Positions 22,086 to 35,300 of a stretch of 64,000 bases of DNA are shown one piece after another (position 1 is the first letter of the stretch; each line of letters begins with the position of its first letter). The translations under genes and the position numbers were made by a program. Origin of the DNA: Eremophila alpestris peregrina (lineage: Eukaryota > Chordata > Aves > Passeriformes > Alaudidae); contig WMCF01000059.1 of the NCBI GenBank assembly GCA_009792885.1, positions 3,430,920 to 3,494,919 of the forward strand, read 5' to 3'. The notes under the pieces are model-generated. The model had not been told where the DNA came from and did not search any database. It saw only the letters and a program-made list of their open reading frames with translations.

Positions 22086-25000
22086 TGCCTTTAAAACCAT
22101 CTGGCTTTGGTTGAAGACTGAGAGCCATGAGTTAGCAAAATCTTCTTTAGGGTGGCTAAAGAGTGTACACTGACAAACTCCAGGTTGTTTTAAACCTGAC
22201 CTCCAGGACTGCAGACTAGAGCTGGCTTTAATCCAAGCCCACTTTCTGCATCTTTCCAACAGGCAAAAGGCAAGATGGTGAAAAGAAAGATGATAATCAG
22301 GAGACAGAGTGGGTTAATAGTGGTTGAGTTTTTTGATCACGGTGCTTTATCCTCCTCCGTGTTCCCACCCTGGCTGGGCAGGAGTGGCTCTGCATCAATT
22401 GCAGTTAATTCTCTTGAATTCAGCTACTGCCATCACTAAAAATAGCTCATGCAGGGAGGAAGCTGTGGTTGAAAGGTCTTTACCTGACTGCAACTGCTCC
22501 TCCAGCACAGTGAGAAAGAGCTGCTTTCACAATGGCCTAATGGGAAGGGTCTGTGGGCATCATGAATGGGACAATTATAAAAACCTGTTCAAAATTATCC
22601 CATATTTCCTCAGCAACCAGGGCGTGATTTATCTCCACCTAAACACACATCTGAAACAGGCAGCATGAATCACACAGGGAAAGGACTGGTTTCTCCTCAT
22701 GAGACTGGAAAGGAAATCCAAAGTCTAGCTCAGATGTAGGCATGTACCTTGTAGGCTTCTAAACTGAGGTGGTGAGATTCAAACATCCTCCTCTTTAATA
22801 AGTCCAGAAATGGGAAGATTATTTGGTGAAGTCTTTAATTAATTGGTGATAAAAGCTAATGAAGCTAGGAAAGCACCGAAACCCAGTAACTGTCTTTGGC
22901 GTGGCCACGTCTGTGATTTCTCAGAGTTCATTTCCATTGCCTCTGGGGAGCTGAAGCAGCCCAGGAATTCAATGGAAGACCTTTCAGAATTTTACCTCTC
23001 TAATTTGGCATACGAGTTTGTGACAACTCAAATACTCTGGGGCTGATTTTAAAAGCTGCTCAGGTTGGTTCATGTCCTGTGAAAAGAATAATGCTGTTGT
23101 CCAAAAAAATTATTATAAAGGATTCTAGTAAAACTCTAAAAAACACAATTAAAATTTTTCCAAGGTAACTGCAGATTACATAGGCCAAAGGGCATCACTA
23201 AATACTCAAGTTTGTTTCTGGTCCAAAAGATAATTTTTGTTTTATCTTCTGAGGATTCTCTTGCCAAATTTCAGATGTCTCTGAGTTGCAGTTTTGTAAA
23301 GACATACCCTACAATCTAATTTTCAAGATCAAGAGTAATGCTGTCTTTTCTCATCACTCTTGCCTGATTTCCCAAACCTTGATGTGCAATGGAAATAAGC
23401 CATCCTCCTTGCACACAAAGAGCACAGCTGAGGGACACACAACCCCTCTGGCTTTCAGAGCTGTTCTCCAGGTGCTTTCATGCTGCTCTGACAATGGATA
23501 AAGGAAGCCAAATCTGGCTCCCAGGGCAGTGTGGTCACCTGCCCAGAGGTGGGAGGAGCAGCATTGTGTCTCCACAGCCAAGCCTTGTGTTGGCACAGCC
23601 AGGACTTGTCTGACTCACACAGGCTGGGGCAATGCCAGGGACCTTCCTCCCAAGATCCTGACTGGGATGACATCACTTCTGATGGAGACAAACACCCAGC
23701 AGGGATGTTATCCCCTCACTCCAAATGGCTTTGGGAATTTTTGGGTTGTGCAAAGGAAGTCAGTCCCCTGTACCCCTTCACATGACTGGGAAATGGGGAA
23801 AATTACCCAGACAAGTCTTAATAGCTAATTACTTTTTCGGTATAATTGCAGCCACTAATAATATTTCTAACACAGGAGATGCAGGCAATCCAACAGGCCA
23901 AAAGGTGGCAGGGATGGGAAGAGCTGCTCAAACACAAGGCCATCACCATAAAATTAAATCATTTTCTTTGTTGCTCCCTGAGAACAGGCTGTGGGTGCTT
24001 CCCTCAAAGTCATTCCTAATGTGGACAAATCTGAAAACAAATGGGTAGGATGAATAACAAAAAGTATCAGGTGGTACTCACATGGCTCCTAAAGTCATCC
24101 AAACTTGAGACTATTGACCTACTAACCATTGTGCTGAGCTCACTGCTTAAACCAGTTCTGCTGCCTGAAAAATGCAAGGGGACAAATGCAACATCAGCTT
24201 TCAAAAAGCCTTCAGGGGCAACCTAAGGAATCACAGACCCTTAAATCCATCAGATGGAGTCAAGGTAGAAGTAAGGAACAGAATTGGTAGGCTGAATTAT
24301 AAAGGGTAAATGTGGTAGAAGATAAAAAGAGGAGGGTCTGAGAAGAGGAAACCATACATTGAAGGTGCCAACAGGCATCAACAAAAATCAGTGGCTGAAT
24401 TTACAGAGTGTCCAAAATGAGCCTACATCAAACTCTCTTAAAGGGAATCAGTTGGTGTGGGCTGATAACTGGTCAAGAGAAAGGAAATTTAAAAAGAATC
24501 TATGGGCATTTTGAGAGCAGAAGGCAGAAGGAACCAAGAACTGGGGAGTATCACAGAAATCTGTGCCTCTGCCAAATGCCAGGGCTTTGCCAGGAGAAGA
24601 GATGAGGGGAAAATCAGTTTTGAGAAATCCAGAGACAAACCTGCACCTGTGTGCACACAGCAGTGCATTGAGGTGTTGTGTGCAGGGGTGTTATGACCAG
24701 CTGAGGAGCAGAGCAGCTCCTGGAGGCACTGCAGGCAGATAGAAATGGGTCACCTTGGTCCTCAGGGTATCAAAAAGGCAGGTGTTGAGGGTTAGGATGA
24801 AGCCACACCAGACCCAGTCTGGAGAAGTCTATAGTGTGTAAAACAATGTAATAGGGCTGCTGAAGTCAAAAGGAATGACCAGAAGTGGTGCCTGCCCTTG
24901 TTCTGATCTGCAGTTAAATACAAAACTCACAGGCTCAGGGTCCAGAGCTCACAAAGGAGATTGCAAAAAAAAAAAGGGGAAGATGTGATTCTATGTCATC

Positions 25001-25511
25001 CCCATGAATCAGTTCCTTGCTCTGGTCTCAAATCCCTGCTTCCCTTGCTGACTCCAGCAGGTCCTGCTCTACTGCCCCAGCCAGTTTCACATGCTTTTGA
25101 CTTGGGAGCTTAGGAAAATGCTCATTTTGCCAGGCTTTTCCTCCCTTTGCTGCTCAGAGCAAGTTCCCACGCTGTGAAGCACTTTTGTCGAAAAATTCCA
25201 CTTCAGAAGTTTTCAAGCCTGTTGTGGATGCAGGGTTCTCTCACTGTGTGTGAACTGACAGTGAAATGATTATAAAAGTGAATAGAACTGAAGTACAGAA
25301 TTGGTATAAATGAAATGATAAAAGCATGAGTCACTGATCCCATCATGATATACAGACTGGTTCTGGTAACTTATACAACCACTTCTCTGACTCTTCTGCC
25401 TTTCCAAATTTTCATTCACTTCACAGGAACCATGTCTTCTGCTTCCTTCCTCCTGTTTCATCCTGGGTCAGACAGAGCCAGGTCCCTCTAGAGGATCTCT
25501 GTCTAGGTTGG
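22086..25511. other. AT-richer unique non-coding DNA
   Basis: No repeat family or exon was identified. The stretch 22830-23050 (ttaattaattggtgataaaa, then a 67-codon frame) looks single-copy and is flagged only as a possible conserved non-coding stretch. An A run lies near 24967. Confidence 0.4.
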
Positions 25512-25873
25512 TGTGTTGGTTATGCACAGCCTGGTTTTTGGTAGCAGGAGGGGCACAAAAGAATCTTCCACCATGTCTGGCAGAGCCAGTCCCTGATGGC
25601 TCTGAAGAAGGACATGCTGCTGGCCAAAGCTGGGCCACTTAGAGAGGCTGGTAACACCTCTGTGACAACAGATTTAAGAAGAAAGATAAAGAAAAAGGTT
25701 GATTGCACAGTTTTGATCTCAGCCAGAAAAGAGCCAAGTGAGAACACGTGAGAAGAAAAACTCTGCAGACACCAAGGGCAGTGGAGAAGGAGGGGAGGAG
25801 CTGCTCCAGGTGCTGGAGCCAAGATTCCTCTGCAGGCTGTGGTGATGATTATGGTGAAGCAGCTGTGCCCCTG

Positions 25874-26313
25874 CAGCCCCTGGGGATCCACAGGGGATAC
25901 AGAGATCCACCCACAGCCCATGGGGATCCACAGGGATGCAGAGATCCACCCACAGCCCCTGGGGATCCANNNNNNNNNNNNNNNNNNNNNNNNNNNNNNN
26001 NNNNNNNNNNNNNNNNNNNNNNNNNNNNNNNNNNNNNNNNNNNNNNNNNNNNNNNNNNNNNNNNNNNNNNNNNNNNNNNNNNNNNNNNNNNNNNNNNNNN
26101 NNNNNNNNNNNNNNNNNNNNNNNNNNNNNNNNNNNNNNNNNNNNNNNNNNNNNNNNNNNNNNNNNNNNNNNNNNNNNNNNNNNNNNNNNNNNNNTGGGGA
26201 TCCACAGGGATGCAGAGATCCACCCACAGCCCCTGGGGATCCACAGGGATGCAGAGATCCACCCCCAGCCCCTGGGGATCCATGGGGGATGCAGAGATCT
26301 ACCCACAGCCCCT
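25874..26313. repeat. 39-bp tandem array inside the LTR element, broken by Ns
   Basis: Units begin cagcccctggggatccacag and end atgcagagatccaccca. Starts are seen at 25874, 25914 and 25953 before the N run, and at 26188 (inferred), 26227 and 26266 after it. Most units are 39 bp, with two 40-bp variants visible. Since 39 is a multiple of three and the unit has few stops, several frames stay open across it, but the element is non-coding. Confidence 0.92.
25970..26194. other. Run of 225 Ns (assembly gap or masked stretch)
   Basis: Base identities are missing. The run lies wholly inside the 39-bp array. From the last unit start before it (25953) to the inferred start after it (26188) is 235 bp, which is six 39-bp units plus one base. 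Confidence 0.99.
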
Positions 26314-26964
26314 GCAGGAGCTCTCACAGGAGCAGGTGGATGCCTGACAGGAGGCTGTGGATCCCCTGGGACACCTGTGGAGGTCCAGGCCCTGCTCCCA
26401 GGCTGGAGCAGCCTGTCCTTGAAGGACTGACCCTGGGAAGAGTGACCCATGCTGGAGCAGTTTGGGAGCACTTTTGCCTGTGGGATGTTCTCATGCTGCA
26501 GCAGTTCTCAGAGGGCTGTAGCTCATGAGATGGACTCACACTGGAGGAGCTCATGGAGAACTGTGTGCCTTGGGAGGGACCCCAGGGTGCAGCAGAGCAG
26601 TGACTCCTCTCCCTGGGCAGTAGGGGAAGCTATGGGACATGAAGTGACCATAACACCCATTCTCTGTCTCCCTGCTGTGCTGGGGTAGGAGTTAGAGCTG
26701 GGAAGGAAGAGGGATGGGAACAAAGTGTTTTAAGGGCTTATTTACTTCTCATTCTCCTGCTCTGATTTTGTTTGCAATAAATTAATTTCATATCTGTAAT
26801 TAGAACCTGCTTTGCCCATGACCGTTTTTGAGGAGTGACCTCTCCCAGTCCTTATCTCAACCCATGAACCCTCCATTAAATTTTCTCTCCTGGTCCAGCT
26901 GCAAAGGGGAGTGAGTGAGCAGCTTTGGTGGGGTCCTGGCATACATCCAGGGGCAGCCCATGAC

Positions 26965-28151
26965 AGCTGGGTTTTAAGTGCTCAGTGTATTTGGTGCTGG
27001 GGTGCTCAAAAATTGAGTAATTGTGTCAACAGGTGCTGCTGGTGCTGCTTCTTCATGAAATCCAGACTGCACTGAGGTGCCTTTAGGGAAGCTGAACTCT
27101 TCTGAAAATCTGGCTCTAAAACAGGCAGCTCCTGGAGCTGTTTCTCCAGGCAAGTTCTGCACAGGAGCTGCTCCATGGGAGAGGGAACTTTCTGGCTTAG
27201 GGTTTTTTTAAGTGGCAAAATGCACTTTTGTCCTCTAATTGAATGTTTCCTTCAGAACACAGTGGTGTTTGCCAGAATGTCTCAAGTTTCCATTGGGAAA
27301 GCTGAATCATGAAGAATTGACTGGCCTCCAATGCAGTCAAAGCACCTGGCTGGGTCAAACAAAACCGAGTTTGACTTCACAAAGACACTGAACTGTATAA
27401 TGGGAGGCACCTGCTTGGACCTGTAGCTCACATAATCCTGCTAACAGGTTTCCTAATTGGACCCCCAGAGTGTCTGTGAGGTGATAAAGACATTACTGCT
27501 GGAGAACCGTTCCCTGTGTAGAAAACAGAAAGCAAATATTGTGTTTCAAGCTTTGCTGTTGTTCTGAAAAATACACTGGGAATTTTTCAGTCAGCCTTAA
27601 TCAGATTAGCTGGCCTTTCACCAGGTCCTTTCTGGTTCCTGGCTGGTGGTCTTCGTAAATTGAGATGAACAAACTGTAGGAAACAAGGGAAAAAAGTCTT
27701 AGAACAATATCCTACAACAATATATTCCAATTGTTCTCACAAGCTGAAAAGCAGGAGCATTTGTCCTCAGTTGAAGACAGTGTTTTCTCTGAAGTGATTT
27801 CAAGCAATTCAATCTATTTAATGATGTCAATTTGCATGAAGAATAATGTATTCCAAGGGTCTCTGTAAAAACAGAGCATTTTAGCATTTTCAGAGTTTTG
27901 CAGCCTTTGCCTTCACAAATCAGAAAACCTGATGCTGACTTGCCAAGTCTTGAATTGTCATTCTACAAGCACATTTGGCAAAGAAAATATCAGTCAAAAA
28001 CCTTTTCTCTGTCTCTGCAATTCATCCATTGCTTTGTTTCATCTTCTCCTGGCTCCCAGCACAGCTCAGAGGGAAGCAGTGACTGCCCAGCACAGCCAAT
28101 GGCCCAAATATTCTCTGCTGAACACTGGTGTGGACATGAGGAGGTCCTGAA
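26965..28151. other. Unique non-coding DNA
   Basis: The stretch is AT-richer. No repeat family or exon was recognised. Confidence 0.4.
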
Positions 28152-28430
28152 CAGGGACTCTTCATCAGGAACTGCAGTGATAGGACAAGGAGCAATGGGA
28201 TCTCACTGAAAATGGGGGATTTAGGTTGAATGTACCAAAGAAATTCTTCCCTGTGAGGGTGGGCAGAGAAGCTGTGGCTGCCCCTGGATCCCTGCACGTG
28301 TCCAAGGCCAGGTTGGACAGGGCTTGGAGCAGCCTGGCACAGTGGGAGGTGTCCCTGCCCATGGCAGAGGGTGGAATGGGATGGTATTTAAAGTTGCTTG
28401 CAACCCAAACCATTCTGTGATTCTCATTCT
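28152..28430 (+). mobile_element. CR1 LINE 3' fragment
   Basis: Sense CR1: 'gggactcttcatcaggaact', 'gtgataggacaaggagcaat', 'aagaaattcttccctgtgag', 'agaagctgtggctgcccctg' and 'acccaaaccattctgtgatt'. It is 5'-truncated. Confidence 0.93.
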
Positions 28431-31400
28431 AGGACAGAGTCAGTCTGGGTAACTTCACACAAATTTTCCTTGTCTTAAGGTACCTGTCCAGATCATTACA
28501 CAGATCTCTGCAGCAAGCCAAGGGTGACATTTTCATTCTGCTCCCCCTTTGACTCTTTTTGTCTATACCTAAAGCTGACTGTGCAACCCAACATCAAGAG
28601 CAGCTGCCTGTGGTGACCAGTGATGGATATCCAGGAGGGTTCTGGTGTGGGCAGTGGAACATTCGTGGGGCCCTGCATGGGTGGGAATGGACAGAGCTGG
28701 AAACTCAACAAATGTGACAAAAGCTGCAGAAATTTTGTTTAGTGAGTGTGGTAGAAAAGAAAATGAAGGTTTTGTGTGGGGGGATGCAGTCTGTGAGCTG
28801 CCCAGCAGATGTTCCTCTCCAGCCATGGACAGAAGGGCAGCCAGTGCAGATGGAGGACACAGGGACAGTTTTGAAGAGTAAGATAAGGAGGTCTGAGACC
28901 CATCAGCTGGCAGCAGAGCAAAAATTGGGAACAGGACAGTGTGGGCTAAGAGCAGAAGCAGTGTGGGTGAGGGTGCAGTGCCAGCTGTGGGATGTGGGAC
29001 TGTCCTGAGAGCTGCTCTGTGCCCCTGCCCCATGGAGCCTCTCCCCTCAGAGCACCCAGAGAGAGCATTGCCCTATGTGACACAGCTGGCTCAGGAGGAT
29101 TGTGGCAGGAAGGCAGCAGCAGCAGTGGTAGAGGAGCAGAGACCTTTGAAAACACAAATGGAGGGGAAGGATGGTCTGGCAGGGCTGGGCCTTGCACCCT
29201 GCAGGCAAATCCTCAGAGCCTTCCTCCAGCTGAGCTGGGACACCAATCTGAACCCCTGCAGCACCAGGGGCTGCTGCTTCCAGAGAAAAGGGAGTTTCTG
29301 CTGAAACTCCTGCACTGACTGCCCTGGCCAGAGGCCAGGGAACTTGTGGTCAGAGTGGAGAGTCTTCCCAGGTGATGTAAATGTGCTGGAGGTAGTTGGG
29401 CAGCACACAGTGACGTGCTCTCGCTGTTTTGTTACTTGCAGGGGTTTTCAACCCAGTTTTCAGGTCTTGGAAAAGGGTACAGCTGTTTTTCCTTGTTTTT
29501 CAGGGATCTCAAGGGCCCAAACAAGGAAAGGGATTACCTGAGTGTCCCATGAAGAGAGAGTGGCACAGCTGGAATCAGGGAGGTCACTCATTTGCAAGCT
29601 CTCCCCAGAGCCAGCTCTCCCCAGCACAGCTGCCTGGGGAGCCCGTGTTGTCCCTTGTGTCACAGGAGGTGTGGGCACACCCTGCCCATGGCAGGACATG
29701 GTCACTGGGCTCCCCATGCACCATCCCCAGGAGCTGCCTGGCTCCCAGCTGTGCTGCAGGCAAGGCAGAGGTGCTGTTTTAAGGGCCCTTCATTTAACAG
29801 GGGAAAGCAGAGTGCAGCTGCTGAGCACCAAGCACAGACTGTTTGCATTTCTGCTGCTCCCAGGGAGCTCCCTGGCTTTGGGACACGCTGCTCAAAGCAT
29901 GGCTGAGGGAGGGCAGGCTGCAGACAGAGCAGGCAAGCTGTGCTGCATATCACACACTGGCCAAGTGGCCTCTGTTTGATTGCTCTGGGGGTACCACAGG
30001 AGCAGCTCTGGGTGTTCACTTCCCATCTCCCACTCTCACCAGGAGTTAGGGACAGTGATTGTCTCCTGGAAGCCAAATATCCACATCCCAGGTCACTTTT
30101 TTGAAGATGGGCTGGCAAGGAGCTGGGCAGGTGTGGGTTAGGGAGCAGAGAAGGCAGCACACACAAGACTGGTGGTGATGTCAAACCTTCTCACTTAGAG
30201 CTTACAGCAAACATCATCTCCTGGAGTCATGTGAAATGAGTGACTTTTCTTTGAAAAGGACATTTCCTGGTCCTCTAAAGGTTCAAAATTCAAAGAGGGC
30301 AAACAATAGAAGCCAAGTATTCTTCATTGTTAACCCTTTTCACCAAGCAAGCTGGCAATGCCAGAGCCATGAAGGCCTGGTTTTGTTGGGATGAAAATTA
30401 AATTATAGGAGCTGGGTGCTTGATGTAATCTATTTATTTACCAAGAGCACAGGCCGGGGCCTGTTCCCTTGTTCACTGCAGAACAAACACCAGCAGCCTT
30501 GCCCTGAAATCCCACACCTGCCCCTCCATGCCCAAAAACCCTTGGGCCATGTTCCTGTCTTCTGTCACCAGGCAGTGTCTCCCAGGCCAAGCTCCACCAC
30601 CTGCAGCCTGACTCCAGGACTTGATTCTTCAAATCCTGCACCTCCACAGCTTTCAGTCTGAGGTTCCCCCTCAGCAACTTGGGCAGCAACTACCACAATG
30701 GTGCTTCTTACAGCTGGTTGTTCAAAGGGGCTTGACTTTAGGAGACTGGATGTGTTTGGAACCTGAACTGCAGCCATTGCTGGAGGGGAAGGGGAGTGCA
30801 CTGAGATGGTTGCCTTGAAAATCTGATGTCTCTTTAAGATAAATTAATACATGCATCATTCTGCACACATCTGGGGCATTTGAAGGCTGGAGATGGACAT
30901 CTCTGGTGTCAAAAGCAAGACTGGAATTCTTTGCAGTATTGTGACAGGAATGCACTGATGCAGGTGGATGTAGCAAGGAGGTAGGAATGCACTATCTGAT
31001 GGAGCACAGAAAACTGGAGCACTGCCTGGAGTCCAAGTGTTATTGAGATATTAAGTTAGTAGACCTATTCCAGGTCTGAACAGGCAGATCTGCACCACAA
31101 TACTCATTCCTGTAGACTCAGGGTGATTCAGTGCTCATAACAACTTGTATCTTGTGGTTTTCCTTTTCATTTCCAAGCAGAAGTCCACTTAAAAAAGGTA
31201 TCAGAGCACCAGGACCCTGCAGCCGTGAGCAAAAGTTGTCACTCCTTGGCTCCAGAGCCATCTTAAAGCCTTGTGTTCACTCCCAGCCCCAAGCTGTGAG
31301 CACAGCATGTCACCCTGTGTTTCCTCCCATCTGCCTTCCATGTGCTGGGCACCATTCCCTGTGCTCCAGTTGGAGTTTGGAGATATCTCTGGCAGCCAGT

Positions 31401-31892
31401 GCAGAGTAACAGTGATCAAGATGTTCTTCATTCCTTCTTCCATGCTTTAGTGTTTCTGTTTGAGATATGCACAGTGTTAACCTTGTAAAAGTGCTTTGCA
31501 GCAGCATTCATCCATGGCTGGGGCCTGCCCCTCCCACCAGCCCCTGCAGGATTTTTTGCCTTTCCCTGGTGCCCCACCTTGGCTCCAGGACACTCAGGTG
31601 TGTCCCATGGGGGCACAGCTCAGTTTCCAGGGGCAGGGGTTGGACTACAAGCAGTGGCCAGAGCGAGCTGCAGCTCTCCCAGGCTCTGCTGGCAGTGACA
31701 GTCTGTGTCCCTGCCATCCTCTGGGCATGACACAGAAGCTCAGTCACTGCTCAGGGGTCAGGGGGCCTGGGGTGCCTGACTCTGCTGCCAGAACCCCGCC
31801 TGCAGCTCAGACTTCTCACCACAAGCACTGAGAAGTTGTAGAGACACTCCTGGTGCTAGATGGGGCTCCCACCTCTTGTGCACAGCTCAGAA
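28431..31892. other. Unique non-coding DNA
   Basis: No exon, RNA gene or repeat family was recognised despite many short frames on both strands. Confidence 0.4.
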
Positions 31893-32381
31893 GGGACAGG
31901 GACCTGTTGGAGCCAGTCCCAAGGAGGTCACTGAGTTGATGAGGGAGAGGGAGCACAACTTCTGCAGGGAAAGGCAGAGGGAGTTGGCATTATTCAGCCT
32001 GGAGAAGAGAAGCTCCAGGGTGACCCAACTGCAGCCTTCCAGAGCCTGAGCAGAGCTGACAAGGAAGATGGAGAGAGACTGTTTAAAAGGGCCTGAAGTG
32101 ACAGGACAAGAAGAAATGGATTCACACTGACAGAGAGTAGGTTCAGATTGAACATTAGGAAAAAATTCATCCCTGTGAGGTGATGAGGCCCTGGCACAGG
32201 GTGCCCAGAGAAGCTGTGGCTACCCCAGCCCTGGAAGTGTTCTGGGCCAGACTGGATGGAGCTCTGAGCAACCTGGGATAGTGGAAGGTGTCCCTGTCCA
32301 TGGCAGGCAGGTGGAATGAGATGAGGTTTAAGGTCCCTTCCAACCCAAACCAGTCTGGGATTCTGTGATTCTGTGGTTCTG
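31893..32381 (+). mobile_element. CR1 LINE 3' fragment
   Basis: Sense CR1 with 'attcagcctggagaagagaa', 'gggcctgaagtgacaggaca', 'gattgaacattaggaaaaaa', 'ggtgcccagagaagctgtgg' and 'aaggtcccttccaaccc', ending in gattctgtgattctgtg. It is 5'-truncated. The large minus-strand frames across it (for example 31994-32569) are antisense LINE. Confidence 0.94.
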
Positions 32382-35300
32382 CTGGGGCACTGAGGGATGG
32401 AGAGGCTGTGGAACACTCCCAGCCCCATTTCACCAGAACATCCATGAAAAGCAGCTTGATCCAGCCCTGCCAAGTGCCAGGAACAGTGTGGGGACCACTC
32501 CAAAGGTCCTTCAGGACACTGACCTTGGTTTGTGGCTGTGAGAAACAGCTCAAGACGATGTGAGGGCACAAGTGTGCACCTGTGCAGCCTGCTAAGGAGA
32601 CATCAGCCTCCATCCATCACCCACCAGAACAGACTGGGTTCAAACATCACTTTGGGGCTGTGATGGTGGTTTCAGGTTCCCCCCACAATGTTCAGCACGG
32701 ATGGATCATGGTAGCTGTGTCAGCTCCAAGCACAGTGTAGGAGACTTTGTCTTTCTCTGTGCCTTCGTCTGTTGGGGAAATGAAATACTTCTGGTCCCAA
32801 AGCTGAGTCCAAAACACGGGGAACAAATAACACAGTCACTGTTTCCCCCTAGAAACATTTTGCACAATTGAACTGCGTAAGATAAAACCAGCAAACTGCA
32901 GTTGGATGAGAGTGCTGGACCAGCCCAGGGTGATTTTACTGGTCTCATTGTCATCCAGAGCTGCCTCCTTCCACTCTAAAGAACCACAGGGACCTGAAGC
33001 AAGTCAAGCCATGGCTCTAAAGATGGTTTATACACTATCAGGCTGCCAGCAACTGTTCCAACCATGACAAGGTGTCTGCCCATATCCCAGGTGCATGGCT
33101 ACATCCCGAGTGAGAAGGCAGTCAAACCCCCAGGTATTCCCTGGATTACCCACACAAATGCCTCAATCTCTGTGCCCAAGGTCAGCTCCACTCAAACAGG
33201 GCACAGGACTCTCCTGGAGTTGAGCAGGCAGATAGTCCTGAGTCCACCTCCTGCACACAGCGAGGCTCTCCAGGACACAGCACATGGGATGTGCCCTGTC
33301 ACACATGTACAAAGCATGTGCCCTTCACATCTGGCCAGAAGCTGCTCCTCTCCTGCACTCAGGCATCAAACACTTGGCACAGATCTGGTGGTCAGCAGAA
33401 GACCTCTGGTGGTGTAGCAGGGGCAGCATCACCCGGATATCCAAGGATCCAGCAAGCCTGATGTCTGCTGCTCACTTGGTTGTCCTCAGTCTCTCATGGT
33501 CTGCACAACTCTGGACTCGCCCTGTTTTCTCATCAGAAGTTTGCTTTGAAGGAAGTTCTTCACTTTCATTGGGGCTTCTCTCTCCTACTCTCAGTAATCT
33601 TGTCTAGCAAGACTGGGTTATGGAGTCTGGCCATACTTGGCTTAGAGAGAGGACTGCAGATGGAAGGACTCAAACTGTGGGGCAGCCCAGCTCCATCAGT
33701 TCACAGGTGCAGCTCCTGGTTCTTCCAGACTATGGAAAATGCCTGGGAATGCAGACACTGCTGCAGCTGCTTCTCCTCTCTCCACAGATACAGAGCAGGG
33801 TACAGCAGGCACACCGTGTTCACCAATGAAACATGGACTGGATAGATATTTAATTCCCCCAGAACCTTGGTCTTTCCAAAGGAAAGGTGAGGGTGCTTAT
33901 GTCTGGCTCCAGCAAGCTGCAAGGCTGGAGAGTGCACCTCCACTGACATCCACTGACCTGTAATCAAGCATGGAATATGCAGGACCATCAGGTCTGATGG
34001 CCATAACAAAGAGAAGTTGCTCTGCAACTGATCTTGTTAGCACAGAATAATTTCTTCTTTCCGTTTCCTTCTGATGCAGATCAGTGCCTGGCAGTGCAGT
34101 GGGGCACCACAGAGGGAACCAGAAGTTGCCCACGATGATCTAGCAGCCCTCAGGGGCTGTTTGCCACTTGGATGCCTGAAGACTAGGCAGCTTGGCCTCA
34201 GGAAAGACAGCTTTAGGGTGCATGGACAGGGTTTGGACAATGCTATGGGCAGCAGTCCCCTTCCACACCAGCAGAACCCCTTTTCTGAAAACCCTGAGGG
34301 ATCCCCAGCCTTCCCCAGCACATCCCTGACCAGCATCCAGCCTGAATGACACCTGCACCAACAGGCTGGGAGCCTCTGCAGACCAGACACCCCAGCATCA
34401 CAGCAGCCTCTTGGAGATCTCCTCCCCACCCAGCTCTCCTTGGCCCTTTCCCTGCTTTATTCTGCATTTAAATACGTCGGATGTTACACAAACCCACGGA
34501 TTGCTCTCCCTTTTGTGCTGGGGCAGACAGCCAGGCTCCCCAGACAATAGACAGGCTTCACCTGGCTGGGAAGGAGAGGTAGAAGATTTACTGCCATGAG
34601 GTAATTTGCTGGAGGAATTTGAACTTTCTTTGCTTCCGGAACTGCCTCCATTGTCCTGCCCTGTCAGCAAAGCAGAGACAGGGAGGGTCCCGAGCACTGG
34701 GTGCTTGCAACAGGCAAGGTTTGCCTTTTGAGTACGAGCTCCATTCACAGATGGCAGCCAGAACCGGAATCCTTGGGCTGGGAAGGTTTTCTGCCCCTGG
34801 GTGCAGCTTACCCCACCTGCTTTGACACTTCCTCTGCCAGATTTCTCAACCAGGACTGGTTGGTGAGCCCCCTCTCCCTTATTCAGCACATAAAAATGTC
34901 CCAACCCTATTTCATTTACCTCATCAGTAAGAATTAAACTTCTCCCTGATGCCTTTGATAGTGCATTAGGACATGACAGCCCAGATCACACAGGTGTGTG
35001 GGTGCATGGTGAGAAAGTCAGTGCAAGAGGTGAGGTCTTGTGGGCTGTGTGGGGTGAGGAGGGATCTGTTTCCAGCTAGAAAAAAACACTTTTGCAACTT
35101 GCCAACTGCCCATATGGTGCTTTTGAAATCCCTTCCTTTTGTGGTGTGGGTGCAGCAGGCACAGAGCAGGAAATGCTACACCAGCAACACCAATATTTTC
35201 ATCCTTTCAGGTGCAAAAGCCACTTTGTTGGGATCCAAAACTTCAGGCTGCCACGTTGCTTAGATTCTTGACTGCTCCAGACAGGTGCTGTGTCTTTACT

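Larger units (their letters stand above)
25512..26964 (+). mobile_element. Long LTR-type element of birds (solo-LTR-like), with internal tandem array
   Basis: The element starts TGTGTTGG at 25512 and ends CCCATGACA at 26964. Flanks gttgg and gctgg make a 4-of-5 target-site match. Landmarks in order are 'gcctggtttttggtagcagg', 'tgagaacacgtgagaagaaa', 'ctctgcagacaccaaggg', 'gatggtgaagcagctgtgcc'-like, the 39-bp array, 'gagcaggtggatgcctgaca', repeated 'gctggagcag' segments, 'caataaattaatttc' (polyadenylation signal near 26775), 'gagtgacctctcccagtcct', 'tctctcctggtccagctgc' and 'tttggtggggtcctggcata'. I recognise this as a widespread long LTR in songbird genomes; no name is assigned. It encodes no intact protein. 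It contains the 225-base N run. Confidence 0.8.

Noticed and set aside
25520..26528. Long open frames across the N run on both strands
   Set aside because: Their length comes from unknown bases and from a 39-bp repeat that has few stops; the sequence is LTR-element DNA.
31994..32613. Minus-strand open frames of 191 and 148 codons
   Set aside because: They lie largely over the antisense of a sense-strand CR1 3' fragment and its flank, so they are not a gene.
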